Shown: positions 1 through 9,075 of the stretch, piece after piece
Position numbering within the stretch: the first letter of the stretch is position 1
Layout of the letters: the number at the start of each line of letters is the position of its first letter
Assembly: GCA_031262985.1 (NCBI GenBank)
Contig: JAISGQ010000030.1
Location: 29,256-93,255 of the forward strand
DNA length: 64,000 nucleotides
Origin: Oscillospiraceae bacterium
GTDB lineage: Bacteria > Bacillota > Clostridia > Oscillospirales > Acutalibacteraceae
Reading direction: 5' to 3'
Position numbers and translations under genes: made by a program
The notes under the pieces: generated by a model
The model's database searches: none
Seen by the model: the letters and a program-made list of their open reading frames with translations, nothing else
What the model was told of the DNA's origin: nothing

Positions 1-562
1 GGATGTAGCCCTCCTGTGCGGCGACCTCAACAAGCGCATCGAGATTGGAGAGGCTGATGTTCCTGACATTCGCCGCAGCCAGCCGCTCTACTCCCTTCTT
101 CATGCCGTAGGTGAATATGCTGACGATTCCCAGCACCTCCGCTCCTGCCTCGCGCAGTGCCTCCACTACCTCGATTACACTGCCGCCTGTGGAGATGAGG
201 TCCTCGACGACTACGACCTTCTGCCCCTCTACCGATTTGCCCTCAATCTGATTGCCTCTGCCGTGGGATTTAGCTCCCGAACGCACATAGCCCATAGGCA
301 TATCGAGAAGGTAGGCGGAGATAGCGGCGTGGGCTATGCCCGCCGTGCTTGTCCCCATGAGCATTTCGCATGAGGGGAAATTCGCGCGTACTGTTTCGGC
401 TATCCCTTCCTCCACGCGGCGGCGAACCTCGGGGTAGGATAATGTCAGCCTGTTGTCGCAGTAGATGGGGCTTTTGATGCCGCTCGCCCATGTGAACGGC
501 TCGTTCGGGCGGAGGAACACCGCCTTAATCGAAAGCAGGTCCTTAGCTGTTGTCTTTTCCAT
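1..562 (-). CDS. pyrE: Orotate phosphoribosyltransferase, C-terminus cut by window edge
   Basis: Converts orotate and PRPP to orotidine 5'-monophosphate, the fifth step of UMP synthesis, in the cytosol. Reading the minus strand from the ATG at 562 gives a protein starting [19 protein letters not shown], preceded by GGAGAG. The diagnostic PRPP-binding signature [13 protein letters not shown] lies near residue 110, and [16 protein letters not shown] is typical of the family N-terminus. About 187 residues are visible, so only a short C-terminal piece runs off the left edge. It lies about 70 bp downstream of pyrF on the same strand, as the last visible gene of the pyrimidine cluster. Confidence 0.93.
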   Translation of the reverse strand, partial: MEKTTAKDLLSIKAVFLRPNEPFTWASGIKSPIYCDNRLTLSYPEVRRRVEEGIAETVRANFPSCEMLMGTSTAGIAHAAISAYLLDMPMGYVRSGAKSHGRGNQIEGKSVEGQKVVVVEDLISTGGSVIEVVEALREAGAEVLGIVSIFTYGMKKGVERLAAANVRNISLSNLDALVEVAAQEGYI

Positions 563-632
563 TTCAATCTCTCCTAAAAATATGTTTCTTTACTGAAGCT
601 GTAGTGTATTTTATACACTACAGCTTCAATTA

Positions 633-1331
633 CTATCCGATAAATTCAGCGACGCAACGCCTGTAGATCGCCACAGGGTCGCTTGCACCCGTAATCGGTC
701 TGCCGACAACGATGTAGTCAGAGCCTATCTCTTTCGCCATAGCGGGAGTAGTAACCCGCGACTGGTCGTCCATACTGCCGTCTGCGAACCTGATTCCGGG
801 AGTGACGGCGGCGAACTCCTTGCCGCAAGCCGCCTTCACAATACCCGCCTCGAGGGGGGAGCAAACGACGCCGTCCAGCCCCGCTGTTTTCGCATTCTTC
901 GCGTACTGCGCCACTACGTCCTCGATTTTCTCGTCTATGAGCAGTTCGCTTCGCATACGCGCCTCGCTTGTAGACGTAAGCTGTGTCACGGCAATGAGGA
1001 TAGGTCGGCTCTTGTCCTGCCTCGTCAAGCCCTCGATAGCCGCCTTCATCATGTCGATTGTACCTGCCGCATGGACGTTGCACATATCCACATCCATACC
1101 CGCTATCACAGCCATTGCTTTTTTCACCTGCATGGGTATGTCGTGGAGCTTGAGGTCGAGGAAAACCTTGTGTCCCCTCTCCTTGATTGCCCTTACGATA
1201 GAAGGACCTTCCGCGTAGTAAAGCTCCATGCCTACCTTGACGAAGGGCTTCTCCTCCTCGAATTTGCCGAGAAAGTCAAACACCTCGCCTGCCGATGCGA
1301 AATCCAAAGCAATAATTACGTCTTTTCCCAT
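633..1331 (-). CDS. pyrF: Orotidine 5'-phosphate decarboxylase
   Basis: Decarboxylates OMP to UMP, the last step of de novo pyrimidine synthesis. The 232-residue length is normal for the bacterial type 1 family. Visible landmarks are IIALDFAS at the N-terminus, the catalytic loop FLDLKLHDIP with its Asp/Lys/Asp set near residues 58-67, and the phosphate-binding TPGIRFADGS and VVGRPIT segments. The start is set by AAGGAG 8 bases before the ATG. It sits between pyrE and the two LRR genes on the same strand. UMP supply therefore seems to be shared between this cluster and pyrCKD across the LRR pair. Confidence 0.96.
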   Translation of the reverse strand: MGKDVIIALDFASAGEVFDFLGKFEEEKPFVKVGMELYYAEGPSIVRAIKERGHKVFLDLKLHDIPMQVKKAMAVIAGMDVDMCNVHAAGTIDMMKAAIEGLTRQDKSRPILIAVTQLTSTSEARMRSELLIDEKIEDVVAQYAKNAKTAGLDGVVCSPLEAGIVKAACGKEFAAVTPGIRFADGSMDDQSRVTTPAMAKEIGSDYIVVGRPITGASDPVAIYRRCVAEFIG

Positions 1332-1442
1332 TTGTTATTCTCCTTCTTAATATTCATCCGTAGTATGGTTCTATAGCAGTCACCATGGGAGGGATGGATT
1401 CTGATTTTTTTCCATCCCTTTTTCGTTCCTCCACTTTTTTGT

Positions 1443-1477
1443 GACATTACCCCGCACGTTGAGGGCGGGGTAATGTC
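1443..1477. terminator. 13-bp perfect inverted repeat, probable terminator or processing hairpin
   Basis: The arms GACATTACCCCGC and GCGGGGTAATGTC pair perfectly around a 9-base loop. It lies in the gap between the end of the first LRR gene (1534) and pyrF (1331). There is no clear T-run on either side, so it may attenuate or stabilise RNA rather than stop transcription. A weaker GGGATGGA/TCCATCCC stem with a T5 tail on the plus strand lies just beside it at about 1390-1425. Confidence 0.55.
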
Positions 1478-1533
1478 GAGGCACCAATCATGTTATAAAC
1501 ATAAAATTAAAATTTTGGGATACTGCAACAATA

Positions 1534-3267
1534 TTAGGTGTACCAAGTAATCGCGATTCTCGGTTTCGCGTTCTTGAGCTTTTGTGCGTTGTCCATCTTC
1601 ATTGCATTGAATCCGAGGTGCAATTCCTTGAGGCTCTTGCAGTCCTTGAGCGGCATACAGTCCTTAACAGATGTGTAGAAGAGATTAAGTGTCTGCAATT
1701 TGTCGCATTTTGCAAGCGGCTTAATGGTTGTTATGCCGACCTTGAATATATACAAGGTTTTAAGCTTTGCATACTTCTGAAGCGGAGTGAGGTCGATATT
1801 AGCATCGATGTTTACAATTGAGAGACCCGTTAAATTTGGAATATTCGCAAAAGCATTGAGGTCAACATTACTGCCGTTAATTGTTACTTCAGTAAGCTTT
1901 GTCAAGCTGTTCAGTGGGGAGAAATCCGTGATTTTGCTTTGATATATAAACTCGATATATTCAAGTTTTTCCAGATATTTAATCATTCCTATATCTGTTA
2001 TGCTGTCCGCTTCATCAGAATCTCCGATATAGGCAGATGTTGCAGTCAAAGCAAGTCTTGAATTTCCTATAGTAACGTGCGAAAATTGAACATCGCAAGC
2101 GGGGTAGAGTGTGTTTATTGCTTCCAAATCCGCCTGTGATACTCCGAACGAACCGAAATTAAACGACTTAACATTCGTAAAGTAGGGGAGAGCAGCCTGA
2201 ATGGATTCGGAGGATACGCCGCTTATTCTTGTAAGTTGTACATCTTCAGCGTCGGAGTTTACGTACACATCCTCGCCCACGGGAACTGACCAAATAATTT
2301 CTACTCCTTCGCCGACCGACAGAGCAAGGGAGTCGTACTCGTCGAAACCAATCGCGTCGAACGAGATGTCATCCTGTATCGTAAGGTCAATCTTTTTAAG
2401 AGCGTAGAACTTGCCGACCTCAGATGCGAATGTGAAGAAATTGCCCTCGCCTATGTCGGCGGAGGTGATAGTCTCCATGTTCGAGAGGAGGGTCTTGTTC
2501 CCTATGTTAACATCATAGATGATGTCGCAGCCGGGAACTGCGCTCATTATTTTTCCCAGCTCTGTCTCTGTCAAATTGATACCGCTGATGTTGAGTGTCT
2601 CGAGGTTGTCCATTCTCGCGAGCATGATAGTGTTCGGAATCTCTCCTCCGGAGAGGTCAAGCTCGGTTGTCTTCGTGCTGATAAACTCGCCGCCGAGGTA
2701 GGTTATAGGCACTAAGAACCACGCGCCGACCAGCAGTGCTATCAGTCCTGCGACTACAGACAGAGAGATGATGAGTGCCTTTTTGCTCTTCTTGCCCTTA
2801 GGCGGATTGCCGTTAGGCAGAACCACGCCCTGCACAGGAATCTGCTGTACCATGGGAGGCTGTGCGTAGTTTACAGGCTGCATATAGTTTACAGGGGGCT
2901 GAGCGTAGCCTGCGGGGGGCTGTGCATATCCTGCCGGAGGCATATAGTTTGCCTGCGGCGGCATTACGGGCTGAGTGTACACGTTGTAGGCGGGCTGTAC
3001 CTCAGGCGCGGCAGGTATCGGATACGCGGGAACTGCCTCTACGGGAGCTGCCTCTACGGGAGCGGCAATCTCTACTGGGGCTACTGCTTCTACAGACGCT
3101 GCAACCTCTGCGGGAGCTGCCTCTGCGGGAATTGTCTCCACAGAAGCGGCAACCTCTGCGGCTACTGTCTCTACGGGAGCGGCAACCTCTGCGGTTACTG
3201 TCTCTGCGGTCTCTGTAGGCGCAGATTCAGTTGTTGCGGCGGTTACATCGAACATTTTCTCTTCCAT
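1534..3267 (-). CDS. Membrane-anchored leucine-rich-repeat protein (paralogue 1)
   Basis: 577 residues in three parts. Residues 1-160 form a low-complexity Ala/Val/Glu then Pro/Tyr/Gln-rich cytoplasmic tail with repeated AEVAA/PVE and YAQPP units. A basic KGKKSKK patch precedes one transmembrane helix (about residues 168-190). The rest is an extracytoplasmic domain of leucine-rich repeats such as LETLNISGINL, LEYIEFIYQ and LQTLNLFYTSV. The ATG has GGAGGA 7 bases upstream. It is about 30% or more similar by eye to the next gene, sharing the phrase TYLGGE after the membrane helix. The function is unknown. The architecture suggests a type II membrane protein with an outside protein-binding face. 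Its place between pyrD and pyrF is odd. Confidence 0.8.
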   Translation of the reverse strand: MEEKMFDVTAATTESAPTETAETVTAEVAAPVETVAAEVAASVETIPAEAAPAEVAASVEAVAPVEIAAPVEAAPVEAVPAYPIPAAPEVQPAYNVYTQPVMPPQANYMPPAGYAQPPAGYAQPPVNYMQPVNYAQPPMVQQIPVQGVVLPNGNPPKGKKSKKALIISLSVVAGLIALLVGAWFLVPITYLGGEFISTKTTELDLSGGEIPNTIMLARMDNLETLNISGINLTETELGKIMSAVPGCDIIYDVNIGNKTLLSNMETITSADIGEGNFFTFASEVGKFYALKKIDLTIQDDISFDAIGFDEYDSLALSVGEGVEIIWSVPVGEDVYVNSDAEDVQLTRISGVSSESIQAALPYFTNVKSFNFGSFGVSQADLEAINTLYPACDVQFSHVTIGNSRLALTATSAYIGDSDEADSITDIGMIKYLEKLEYIEFIYQSKITDFSPLNSLTKLTEVTINGSNVDLNAFANIPNLTGLSIVNIDANIDLTPLQKYAKLKTLYIFKVGITTIKPLAKCDKLQTLNLFYTSVKDCMPLKDCKSLKELHLGFNAMKMDNAQKLKNAKPRIAITWYT

Positions 3268-3441
3268 TTTTCATTCCTCCATTATTTTTTTGTAAATCAA
3301 TAATAGCTGAAAATACGATGTTCTCTTTGCGAGCCGTTCTCAGCTATTTTTACCGAAATTAAAGCGCGGAGTTTGTCCTCTGCGGGCGGTTTGAACTCTG
3401 TGGGGGCTGTCCTCCGCGGACAGTGCATAGGCGGATATCGC

Positions 3442-4941
3442 CTAATAGTAGTAAATCACCTTAGCTCTTGTCCTCGCCTGCAGACGCGCCACATCTACTA
3501 CATCAGCGTTGTTGTAGCCGAGATGAATCTCCTTAATCCCCTTGCACTGCGCGAGGGGGTCTATATCCCGCACCTTCGTGTTGAAGATGTAGAGCGTCCT
3601 CAATTTGCCGCACTTTTGGAGAGGCGCAACGTCGGTTATTTCCGCTTCATTTATGTAGAGATACTCCAGCTTGCCGCATTTTGCGAGCGGTTCGAGGGAG
3701 AATTTCGACGGAATTTTGAGGAGGTATAGCTTCTTCATACCCTTTAAATATGAGAGCGAATCCAAATTTATAAGGGAGTTTTCGAGCGTTACGCTCTCGA
3801 TTTTCGGGAGCGAATTAAACGCCTCGAAGTCGGCTATCTTATTCTGATTGCGTATGGTCAAGCTTTGCAACGCCGTCATGTATTTTAGCATGGAGATGTC
3901 GGTTATGCCGTCTGTCTCCTCGTTCTGACCTATCTCAGCGGATTTCATTGTCACGTCAAAAACGGTGTTTCCTATGACCGCGTGCCGAACGGTAAATTCG
4001 CAGTCGGGCAGGTTGCTCTCCATAAACCGAACTGCGGAGAAATCGACCGCGAACCACGCGAAATCCAAGGCACGGAGCTTCTTGAGATACGACAGCGCGG
4101 AGAAAAGCGAATCGGAGGAGAGCGACTTGCCGTAATCCTTCAAATTGAGCGATTCGGTATCGCTGTCTATAAAGCTGTCGCCTAAAGGAACGCTCCACAG
4201 GAGGCTTGTCTTCTCGCCGATATTTTCGATGATGCGGTCGTACACCGCCGGCTCCGCGTTTGCTTCCCTTATGTCGAGCGATTTGAGCTTAGTAAAATAA
4301 CTCAGATTTTCCGCTAAGGAGGAGAGGTTTTCTGCTCCTATATCCTCGAGCGTGAGGCTCTCGGCGTTGCTGGAGAGGAGCTTATCTCCCACTCGCACGT
4401 CGTATATTACCTCGCAGTCGGGCAGGGTGCTTTTGATGGAGGACAGCTCCTCGTCTCCTATAGCCATCCCCCTCAAATCGAGTGTCTCGAGCTTGCTCAT
4501 CCTCGAGAGCATGACGAGGGAGGGAACTTCTCCCGATAGGCGGAGCGTGGTCTCCTTCGTGCTGACAAGCTCCCCTCCCAGATAGGTGTAGGGCAAAAAC
4601 AGCCACGCGCCAAGTGCCGCCGCCGCAAGCGCGGTAGCCGCAATTATGCTTAGAACCGCCGTCTTGAAGTAGGAGAAAAATCCGCTCCCGCTCACTGCCG
4701 CGTCCTCTGCCGTGTTCTCTGCCGCACTCCCTGCCGAATCGGATTCATCCGCGCAGTCGGGAAGGAGGTTTGCCCCCTTCTCGCTTTGAGTGTCAGCGGG
4801 GCTTATCTCCTCCGCGCGGTTCTGTGTGCCGTCCTCCGCGCCGAAGGACAATCTGCCCTTTGCTTTGAGCGCAGAGGGAGGAGTCTTTCGCGCTGTACGC
4901 GTATCGTCTGTTTTCTCAATAAACTGCTCTTTTTCTTTCAT
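3442..4941 (-). CDS. Membrane-anchored leucine-rich-repeat protein (paralogue 2)
   Basis: 499 residues with the same plan as its neighbour: an acidic, charged cytoplasmic N-terminus (residues 1-85), a transmembrane helix at about 90-118 (AVLSIIAATALAAAALGAWL), the shared TYLGGELVSTKETTLRLSG junction, then repeated leucine-rich units (LETLDLRGMAI, LRALDFAWF, LRTLYIFNT) to the C-terminus. There is no signal-peptidase or sortase motif. The pair probably arose by tandem duplication, because the membrane-proximal region and final repeat are closely matched while the tails differ completely. It lies between pyrD and the first LRR gene on the same strand. No function can be assigned. Confidence 0.8.
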   Translation of the reverse strand: MKEKEQFIEKTDDTRTARKTPPSALKAKGRLSFGAEDGTQNRAEEISPADTQSEKGANLLPDCADESDSAGSAAENTAEDAAVSGSGFFSYFKTAVLSIIAATALAAAALGAWLFLPYTYLGGELVSTKETTLRLSGEVPSLVMLSRMSKLETLDLRGMAIGDEELSSIKSTLPDCEVIYDVRVGDKLLSSNAESLTLEDIGAENLSSLAENLSYFTKLKSLDIREANAEPAVYDRIIENIGEKTSLLWSVPLGDSFIDSDTESLNLKDYGKSLSSDSLFSALSYLKKLRALDFAWFAVDFSAVRFMESNLPDCEFTVRHAVIGNTVFDVTMKSAEIGQNEETDGITDISMLKYMTALQSLTIRNQNKIADFEAFNSLPKIESVTLENSLINLDSLSYLKGMKKLYLLKIPSKFSLEPLAKCGKLEYLYINEAEITDVAPLQKCGKLRTLYIFNTKVRDIDPLAQCKGIKEIHLGYNNADVVDVARLQARTRAKVIYYY

Positions 4942-5036
4942 TGCGTTTCACCTTTTTTCGCCAGTGTAGGGAGTGCTGTGCAGTAGCAATCCTGCCGTAC
5001 TGCCTACGTCTAATTCCGTACTGCTTACTGCCTACT

Positions 5037-5072
5037 GCCGTATTGCCGTATTGCCGTATTGCCGTATTGCCG
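5037..5072. repeat. Short tandem repeat, unit GCCGTATT
   Basis: Four perfect copies of the 8-bp unit GCCGTATT plus a half unit abut the stop codon of pyrD at 5073. Degenerate CTGCCTACTGC-type copies extend upstream to about 4990. It is non-coding and could vary in length between strains. Confidence 0.85.
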
Positions 5073-5990
5073 CTAACTGTGCGCCTTTCCGACTATGTCG
5101 GCAAGGCTGTCTATACCCAGCTTCTCCATAAGGGGAGGGAGCTGTTCGATTATCCTCTTGCAGGCATACGGGTCGCGGAGATTAGCCGCGCCTACCTGCA
5201 CGGCAGCCGCCCCTGCCATCATCATCTCGATTACGTCCTCCGCACTGCTTACTCCTCCCATGCCCATAATGGGGATGCTGACCGCCTCATACACCTGATA
5301 TACCATGCGAAGCGCGACAGGGAATATCGCAGGACCTGAGAAGCCGCCCATTTTGTTGGCTATGACGGGCTTTCCCGTCTTTATGTCTATCCTCATGCCG
5401 AGGAGCGTGTTTATCATGCTTATGCCGTCCGCTCCCGCCTCCTCGCACGCCTTTGCGATACTCGCTATATCGGTGACGTTCGGGCTGAGCTTGATGTAGA
5501 CGGGCCTGGTCGTAACCCTCTTTACCGCCTGTGTGATTTCAGCCGCCGCCTCTGCCGATGTGCCGAAGGCTATCCCGCCTCCGTGGACATTGGGACAGCT
5601 GACGTTTACCTCGATTATCCCCACCTCGGGGCATTTGTCCGCTCTCTCACAGCAGTATACATACTCCTCCTTCGAGAAGCCGCCGATATTGGCAATCAGC
5701 GGGCGGGAGAATAATTTAGCTGCGTTTGGGAACTCGGTCTCCGCTACCTCCTCGATGCCGGGGTTTTGCAGTCCTACGGAGTTTATCATGCCGGAGGTAC
5801 ACTCCGCTATTCTCGGAGTGGGATTGCCGAAACGCGCCTCCCGCGTAGTACCCTTTACCGAAATAGAACCGAGTATGTTAAGGTCGTAAAACTCCGAAAA
5901 CTCCCTCCCGAAACCGAAGGTGCCGCTCGCGGGAATTATCGGATTGGGCATTTCTATGCCGCTGAGATTTACACTCATATTAACGCTCAT
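5073..5990 (-). CDS. pyrD: Dihydroorotate dehydrogenase B, catalytic subunit
   Basis: Oxidises dihydroorotate to orotate using FMN and hands electrons to PyrK. The 305-residue length fits the class 1B family. Visible features are the N-terminal NPIIPASGTFGFGREF, the active-site loop IEVNVSCPNVHGGG containing the catalytic Cys of class 1 enzymes, and the FMN phosphate site MGMGGVSSAEDVIEMM with AAAVQVGAANL. The start has AGGAGG 8 bases upstream. The pyrK stop codon lies within this leader, so the two genes are almost certainly co-translated. The C-terminus abuts the GCCGTATT tandem repeat. Confidence 0.95.
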   Translation of the reverse strand: MSVNMSVNLSGIEMPNPIIPASGTFGFGREFSEFYDLNILGSISVKGTTREARFGNPTPRIAECTSGMINSVGLQNPGIEEVAETEFPNAAKLFSRPLIANIGGFSKEEYVYCCERADKCPEVGIIEVNVSCPNVHGGGIAFGTSAEAAAEITQAVKRVTTRPVYIKLSPNVTDIASIAKACEEAGADGISMINTLLGMRIDIKTGKPVIANKMGGFSGPAIFPVALRMVYQVYEAVSIPIMGMGGVSSAEDVIEMMMAGAAAVQVGAANLRDPYACKRIIEQLPPLMEKLGIDSLADIVGKAHS

Positions 5991-6002
5991 ACTTCCCGCC
6001 TC

Positions 6003-6743
6003 CTACCAAATTATCTCGTCTCTTTCGAGAATCGGACCGTCCTTGCATATGCGTTTGTACTTGTACTTCGTCTTGCAGGAGCAGCCCATACACGCGCCGA
6101 AGCCGCAAGCCATACGCTCCTCAAAGCTGTACTGCCCGTCCGTGCTCACCGCGTTATACACTGCGCGGAGCATGAGCGGCGCGCCGCAGGAGTATGTGTA
6201 GTCGAAATCGAATCTATCGAGAAAGTCGATGACTAAGCCCTTTTCTCCCGCACTGCCGTCCGCCGTGCAGAGTATCACTCTGTCCGCGCCGACGAGGGCT
6301 TTGAACTCCTCGACATAGAACGCGTCCGCCGCGCTGTTAAAGCCCAGTATTACCGACGGGTGCTTGCCCTTTTCTACAAGTTCCTTTGTCAGGGCGTACA
6401 TGGGAGGAACGCCTACTCCTCCTCCTATCACAAGCGGAGAGCCGCCGCCCTTGCCGGTGTCGTAGCCGTTTCCCAAGCTGAGCAGAAGGTCGAGTTTTTC
6501 CCCCTCCTTCATCTCAGACATATGCTCCGTGCCGCCGCCTATGGTCTTGTAGATGAGGGTGAGACTGCCCTTTTTGTAGTCGCATATTGATATGGGGCGG
6601 CGAAGGTAGAAGCCATCCAGCTGTACATTGACAAACTGCCCGGGAGCGGAGATACCCTCGGTGTTTCCGCTCAGCTTAATCTCGAACACGTTGTTCGCTA
6701 TCTTGACATTTGAATCTATCGTAAAAATTTCGCAAGTAGGCAT
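6003..6743 (-). CDS. pyrK: Dihydroorotate dehydrogenase B, electron-transfer subunit
   Basis: FAD and [2Fe-2S] subunit that carries electrons from PyrD to NAD+. I chose the ATG at 6743 (MPTCEIFTIDSNVKI), which has AGAGGA 9 bases upstream. A longer in-frame reading to 6851 would overlap pyrC and lacks family similarity. Domains in order: ferredoxin-reductase FAD domain (LRRPISICDY about residues 54-63), NAD domain (GGGVGVPPMYALTKEL), and the C-terminal iron-sulphur cysteines in ERMACGFGACMGCSC followed by RICKDGP. It lies between pyrC and pyrD on the same strand. Confidence 0.94.
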   Translation of the reverse strand: MPTCEIFTIDSNVKIANNVFEIKLSGNTEGISAPGQFVNVQLDGFYLRRPISICDYKKGSLTLIYKTIGGGTEHMSEMKEGEKLDLLLSLGNGYDTGKGGGSPLVIGGGVGVPPMYALTKELVEKGKHPSVILGFNSAADAFYVEEFKALVGADRVILCTADGSAGEKGLVIDFLDRFDFDYTYSCGAPLMLRAVYNAVSTDGQYSFEERMACGFGACMGCSCKTKYKYKRICKDGPILERDEIIW

Positions 6744-6820
6744 TAACGCAAATCCTCTTTTCTGTAAATCCTGTATTGGCTGTAGGTGAACTTCCTGCCG
6801 CACCTCTGTAACCCTATGCC

Positions 6821-8083
6821 CTATCGGCTGTAGACGACCTTCCCGCCGCACACCGTCATGGTGTTCACTCCCCGCACCCGCTTCCCCTCAAAGGGAGTAG
6901 CCCTGCCCTTAGACAGGAAGGAGGAGGAATCAATCGTATACTCCGTATTTAAATCCACCACCGCGAAGTCGGCTTGCTTGCCCTCCTCTATACCGAACTC
7001 GCGGGAGAGGAGCTTTCGCGGATTGATACTCATAAGCTCGGTCAGCCGCTCGAGTGTGATTACTCCCGTTTCTACAAGCTCCGTGTAGAGGACGGGGAAC
7101 GCGGTCTCAAGCCCCGTAATCCCCATGTTGCTAAGTTCTAACCCCCTGCTCTTCTCCTCGAAGGAGTGGGGAGCGTGGTCGGTTGCTATTACGTCTATCG
7201 TGCCGTCGAGAAGTCCCTCGATAAGGGCGGCTTTGTCCTCTCTGCTTCTGAGCGGAGGGTTCATCTTAAACCTGCCGTCCTCCTGCAAGTCCTCGTCGCA
7301 CAGCGTCAGGTAGTGCGGCGCGGTCTCGCACGAAACGGGAAGCCCCTCCCGCTTTGCCTTGCGGATAAGCTCTACGCTCTCCTTTGCCGATATGTGGCAG
7401 GCGTGGTATCTGCAATTAGTCTGCCGCACAAGCTCAATGTCGCGCAGGAGCTGTCCCCACTCGCTCTCGCTGCAAATTCCCCTGTGTCCGTGGGACTTCG
7501 CGTATGCGCCGTCGTGGATATATCCTCCGCGCAGAAGCTCCTCGTCCTCGCAGTGAGCGGAGATGAGCTTTCCCAGACGCGCTGCCTCCTCCTGCGCCTT
7601 TCGCATGACAGCACTGCCTTGTACTCCCTTGCCGTCGTCGGAGAAGCCCGCAACGAACGGGGCGAGCGAATCGAAGTCCACAAGCTCCTTCCCCTTCTGC
7701 CCTATGGTGATAGAGGCGAAGGGGAGAACCTCCACCGCCGCGTCACGGCTGATTATATCGAGCTGCTCGCGAAGGTGGGGGAGGGTGTCGGGTACGGGGC
7801 TGAGGTTCGGCATGGAGCAGAGCAGGGAGTAGCCCGCCTTTGCCGCCGCCTCTGTCCCCGACTTGATTGTTTCTTTATACGAAAAACCCGGTTCCCGCAA
7901 ATGTACGTGTACATCAGCGAAAGCCGGAAGGAGATATAAGCCGTCAATATTAAACACGGAATCAAATCCGTCGTCACAAATGTTAAAGCAAACCGATGTT
8001 ATAATTCCGTCACACACGGAAACATCAGCCTTTTTAAACCCGAAGGGAGTATATACATTGCCGTTTTTAAGTAGCATTTTCAT
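6821..8083 (-). CDS. pyrC: Dihydroorotase
   Basis: Closes carbamoyl-aspartate to dihydroorotate, step three of pyrimidine synthesis. It is about 420 residues, class I dihydroorotase type. Zinc-binding DVHVHLREPGF is near residue 58. Later His ligands are in ISAHCEDE and ACHIS, and the catalytic Asp is in VIATDHAPHS. The start at 8083 (MKMLLKNGNVYTP) follows GGGG. A longer reading to 8116 adds residues unlike the family, and an ATG at 8077 is also possible. It is the first gene of the visible pyr run. A long reading frame opposite it (7166-7939) is a shadow. Confidence 0.93.
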   Translation of the reverse strand: MKMLLKNGNVYTPFGFKKADVSVCDGIITSVCFNICDDGFDSVFNIDGLYLLPAFADVHVHLREPGFSYKETIKSGTEAAAKAGYSLLCSMPNLSPVPDTLPHLREQLDIISRDAAVEVLPFASITIGQKGKELVDFDSLAPFVAGFSDDGKGVQGSAVMRKAQEEAARLGKLISAHCEDEELLRGGYIHDGAYAKSHGHRGICSESEWGQLLRDIELVRQTNCRYHACHISAKESVELIRKAKREGLPVSCETAPHYLTLCDEDLQEDGRFKMNPPLRSREDKAALIEGLLDGTIDVIATDHAPHSFEEKSRGLELSNMGITGLETAFPVLYTELVETGVITLERLTELMSINPRKLLSREFGIEEGKQADFAVVDLNTEYTIDSSSFLSKGRATPFEGKRVRGVNTMTVCGGKVVYSR

Positions 8084-8137
8084 ACCGTTTCCCCGCACCC
8101 TCTGAGCCGTTTGCAATCGGTTTCTTTTTACAGACTT

Positions 8138-8166
8138 ATTTTAGCATAGACGACAAAATTCGTCAA
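8138..8166 (-). promoter_or_regulatory. Sigma-A-type promoter of the pyrC operon
   Basis: On the minus strand TTGACG and TAAAAT are separated by exactly 17 bases. The predicted start of transcription leaves a leader of only about 45 bases before pyrC, too short for a PyrR anti-terminator/terminator pair. No PyrR attenuation is visible. Confidence 0.65.
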
Positions 8167-8334
8167 CTGCCAACTGAAAAATAGGCTAATAATTTGCTAT
8201 TTTCAATCATCTCCATCCGAAAGCGAATAACTGTTAACTCAAAAAGCTCCTCTTGATATTGTATCTATATTGTGATAAACTTATCCCAATACAAAAGAGG
8301 ACAATATATTGTATGCGAAAGGATGGTCACATCA

Positions 8335-8949
8335 ATGCAGAACAACCAAGAGAACATTACTCCGAACAACTCCACGAAAAACTTCAAGAGGGTTCACAAA
8401 AACGCCATAAAGCAATGGGTAACCACGAGGATAATATTCCTCATAGTAATGGCTGCCGCTCTGCTTCTGTTCATGTTCATCATGTCGTCAGACGCATCGG
8501 TAACGAGCGAAACACTCACAATTTTGTGGATAGTTTCCGCCTCGCTTTGCTTCCTCCAGATAGTAAACATCGTCGTCTACCCCATCTTAGAGTACCTCCA
8601 GTGGTCGTACCTCATAGAGGGCGACAGAATCGAGATAAAGAAGGGTATCATTTTCAAGGATCATATGCTCATCCCCATTTCGAGGATTCAGCACGTCGCC
8701 TTTGGGCAGGGACCTCTCCAGCGCGTATTCGGCATCGCTAATGTTGACATATACACAGCGGGCGGAGAGTTTACTATAGTCAATGTCGCGAAAACCGATG
8801 CTGAGGAAATCTGCGATAAGCTCCAGAGCTACGTTACGCGCAACTCCGAGCTCAAGGCGGCGGCGGACGAGGTTCTGCTGGCGAAATTGCGTTCCGATAC
8901 CGATACTCCGAAGAATGTCGAGGTGTCGGTGACTGAGGCTGATTTGTAG
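8335..8949 (+). CDS. Bacterial PH-domain (bPH2, YdbS-like) membrane protein
   Basis: About 204 residues from the ATG at 8335, which has AAAGGA 11 bases upstream. Two adjacent transmembrane helices (about residues 28-80) are followed by a bacterial PH-like domain with the signature IEIKKGIIFKDHMLIPISR and GPLQRVFGIANV, and a hydrophilic tail. The family (PF03703, YdbS/YdbT in Bacillus) is membrane-bound. YdbST has been linked to resistance to antimicrobial proteins, but the mechanism is not established. The next gene encodes the YdbT-like partner, and the two share a near-identical leader (GCGAAAGGATG), suggesting they are co-expressed. Confidence 0.8.
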   Translation: MQNNQENITPNNSTKNFKRVHKNAIKQWVTTRIIFLIVMAAALLLFMFIMSSDASVTSETLTILWIVSASLCFLQIVNIVVYPILEYLQWSYLIEGDRIEIKKGIIFKDHMLIPISRIQHVAFGQGPLQRVFGIANVDIYTAGGEFTIVNVAKTDAEEICDKLQSYVTRNSELKAAADEVLLAKLRSDTDTPKNVEVSVTEADL

Positions 8950-9075
8950 GATAGCAGCTTCCGGCGGCGGTTGGCGCAGTTTTGCTGCAACTCCGCGCTA
9001 TTACGTCTCCTACTACCTGCGCTTGCTACTCCTGTCTCTATTCCTACCCACATAATGCGAAAGGATGTGCTTACA

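Noticed and set aside
7166..7939. 257-codon gene opposite pyrC
   Set aside because: Lies antisense to a clear dihydroorotase with all its metal motifs. Long opposite frames are expected in this GC-richer coding sequence.
8083..8138. PyrR-type attenuator before pyrC
   Set aside because: The leader is only about 45-55 bases and has no terminator stem.
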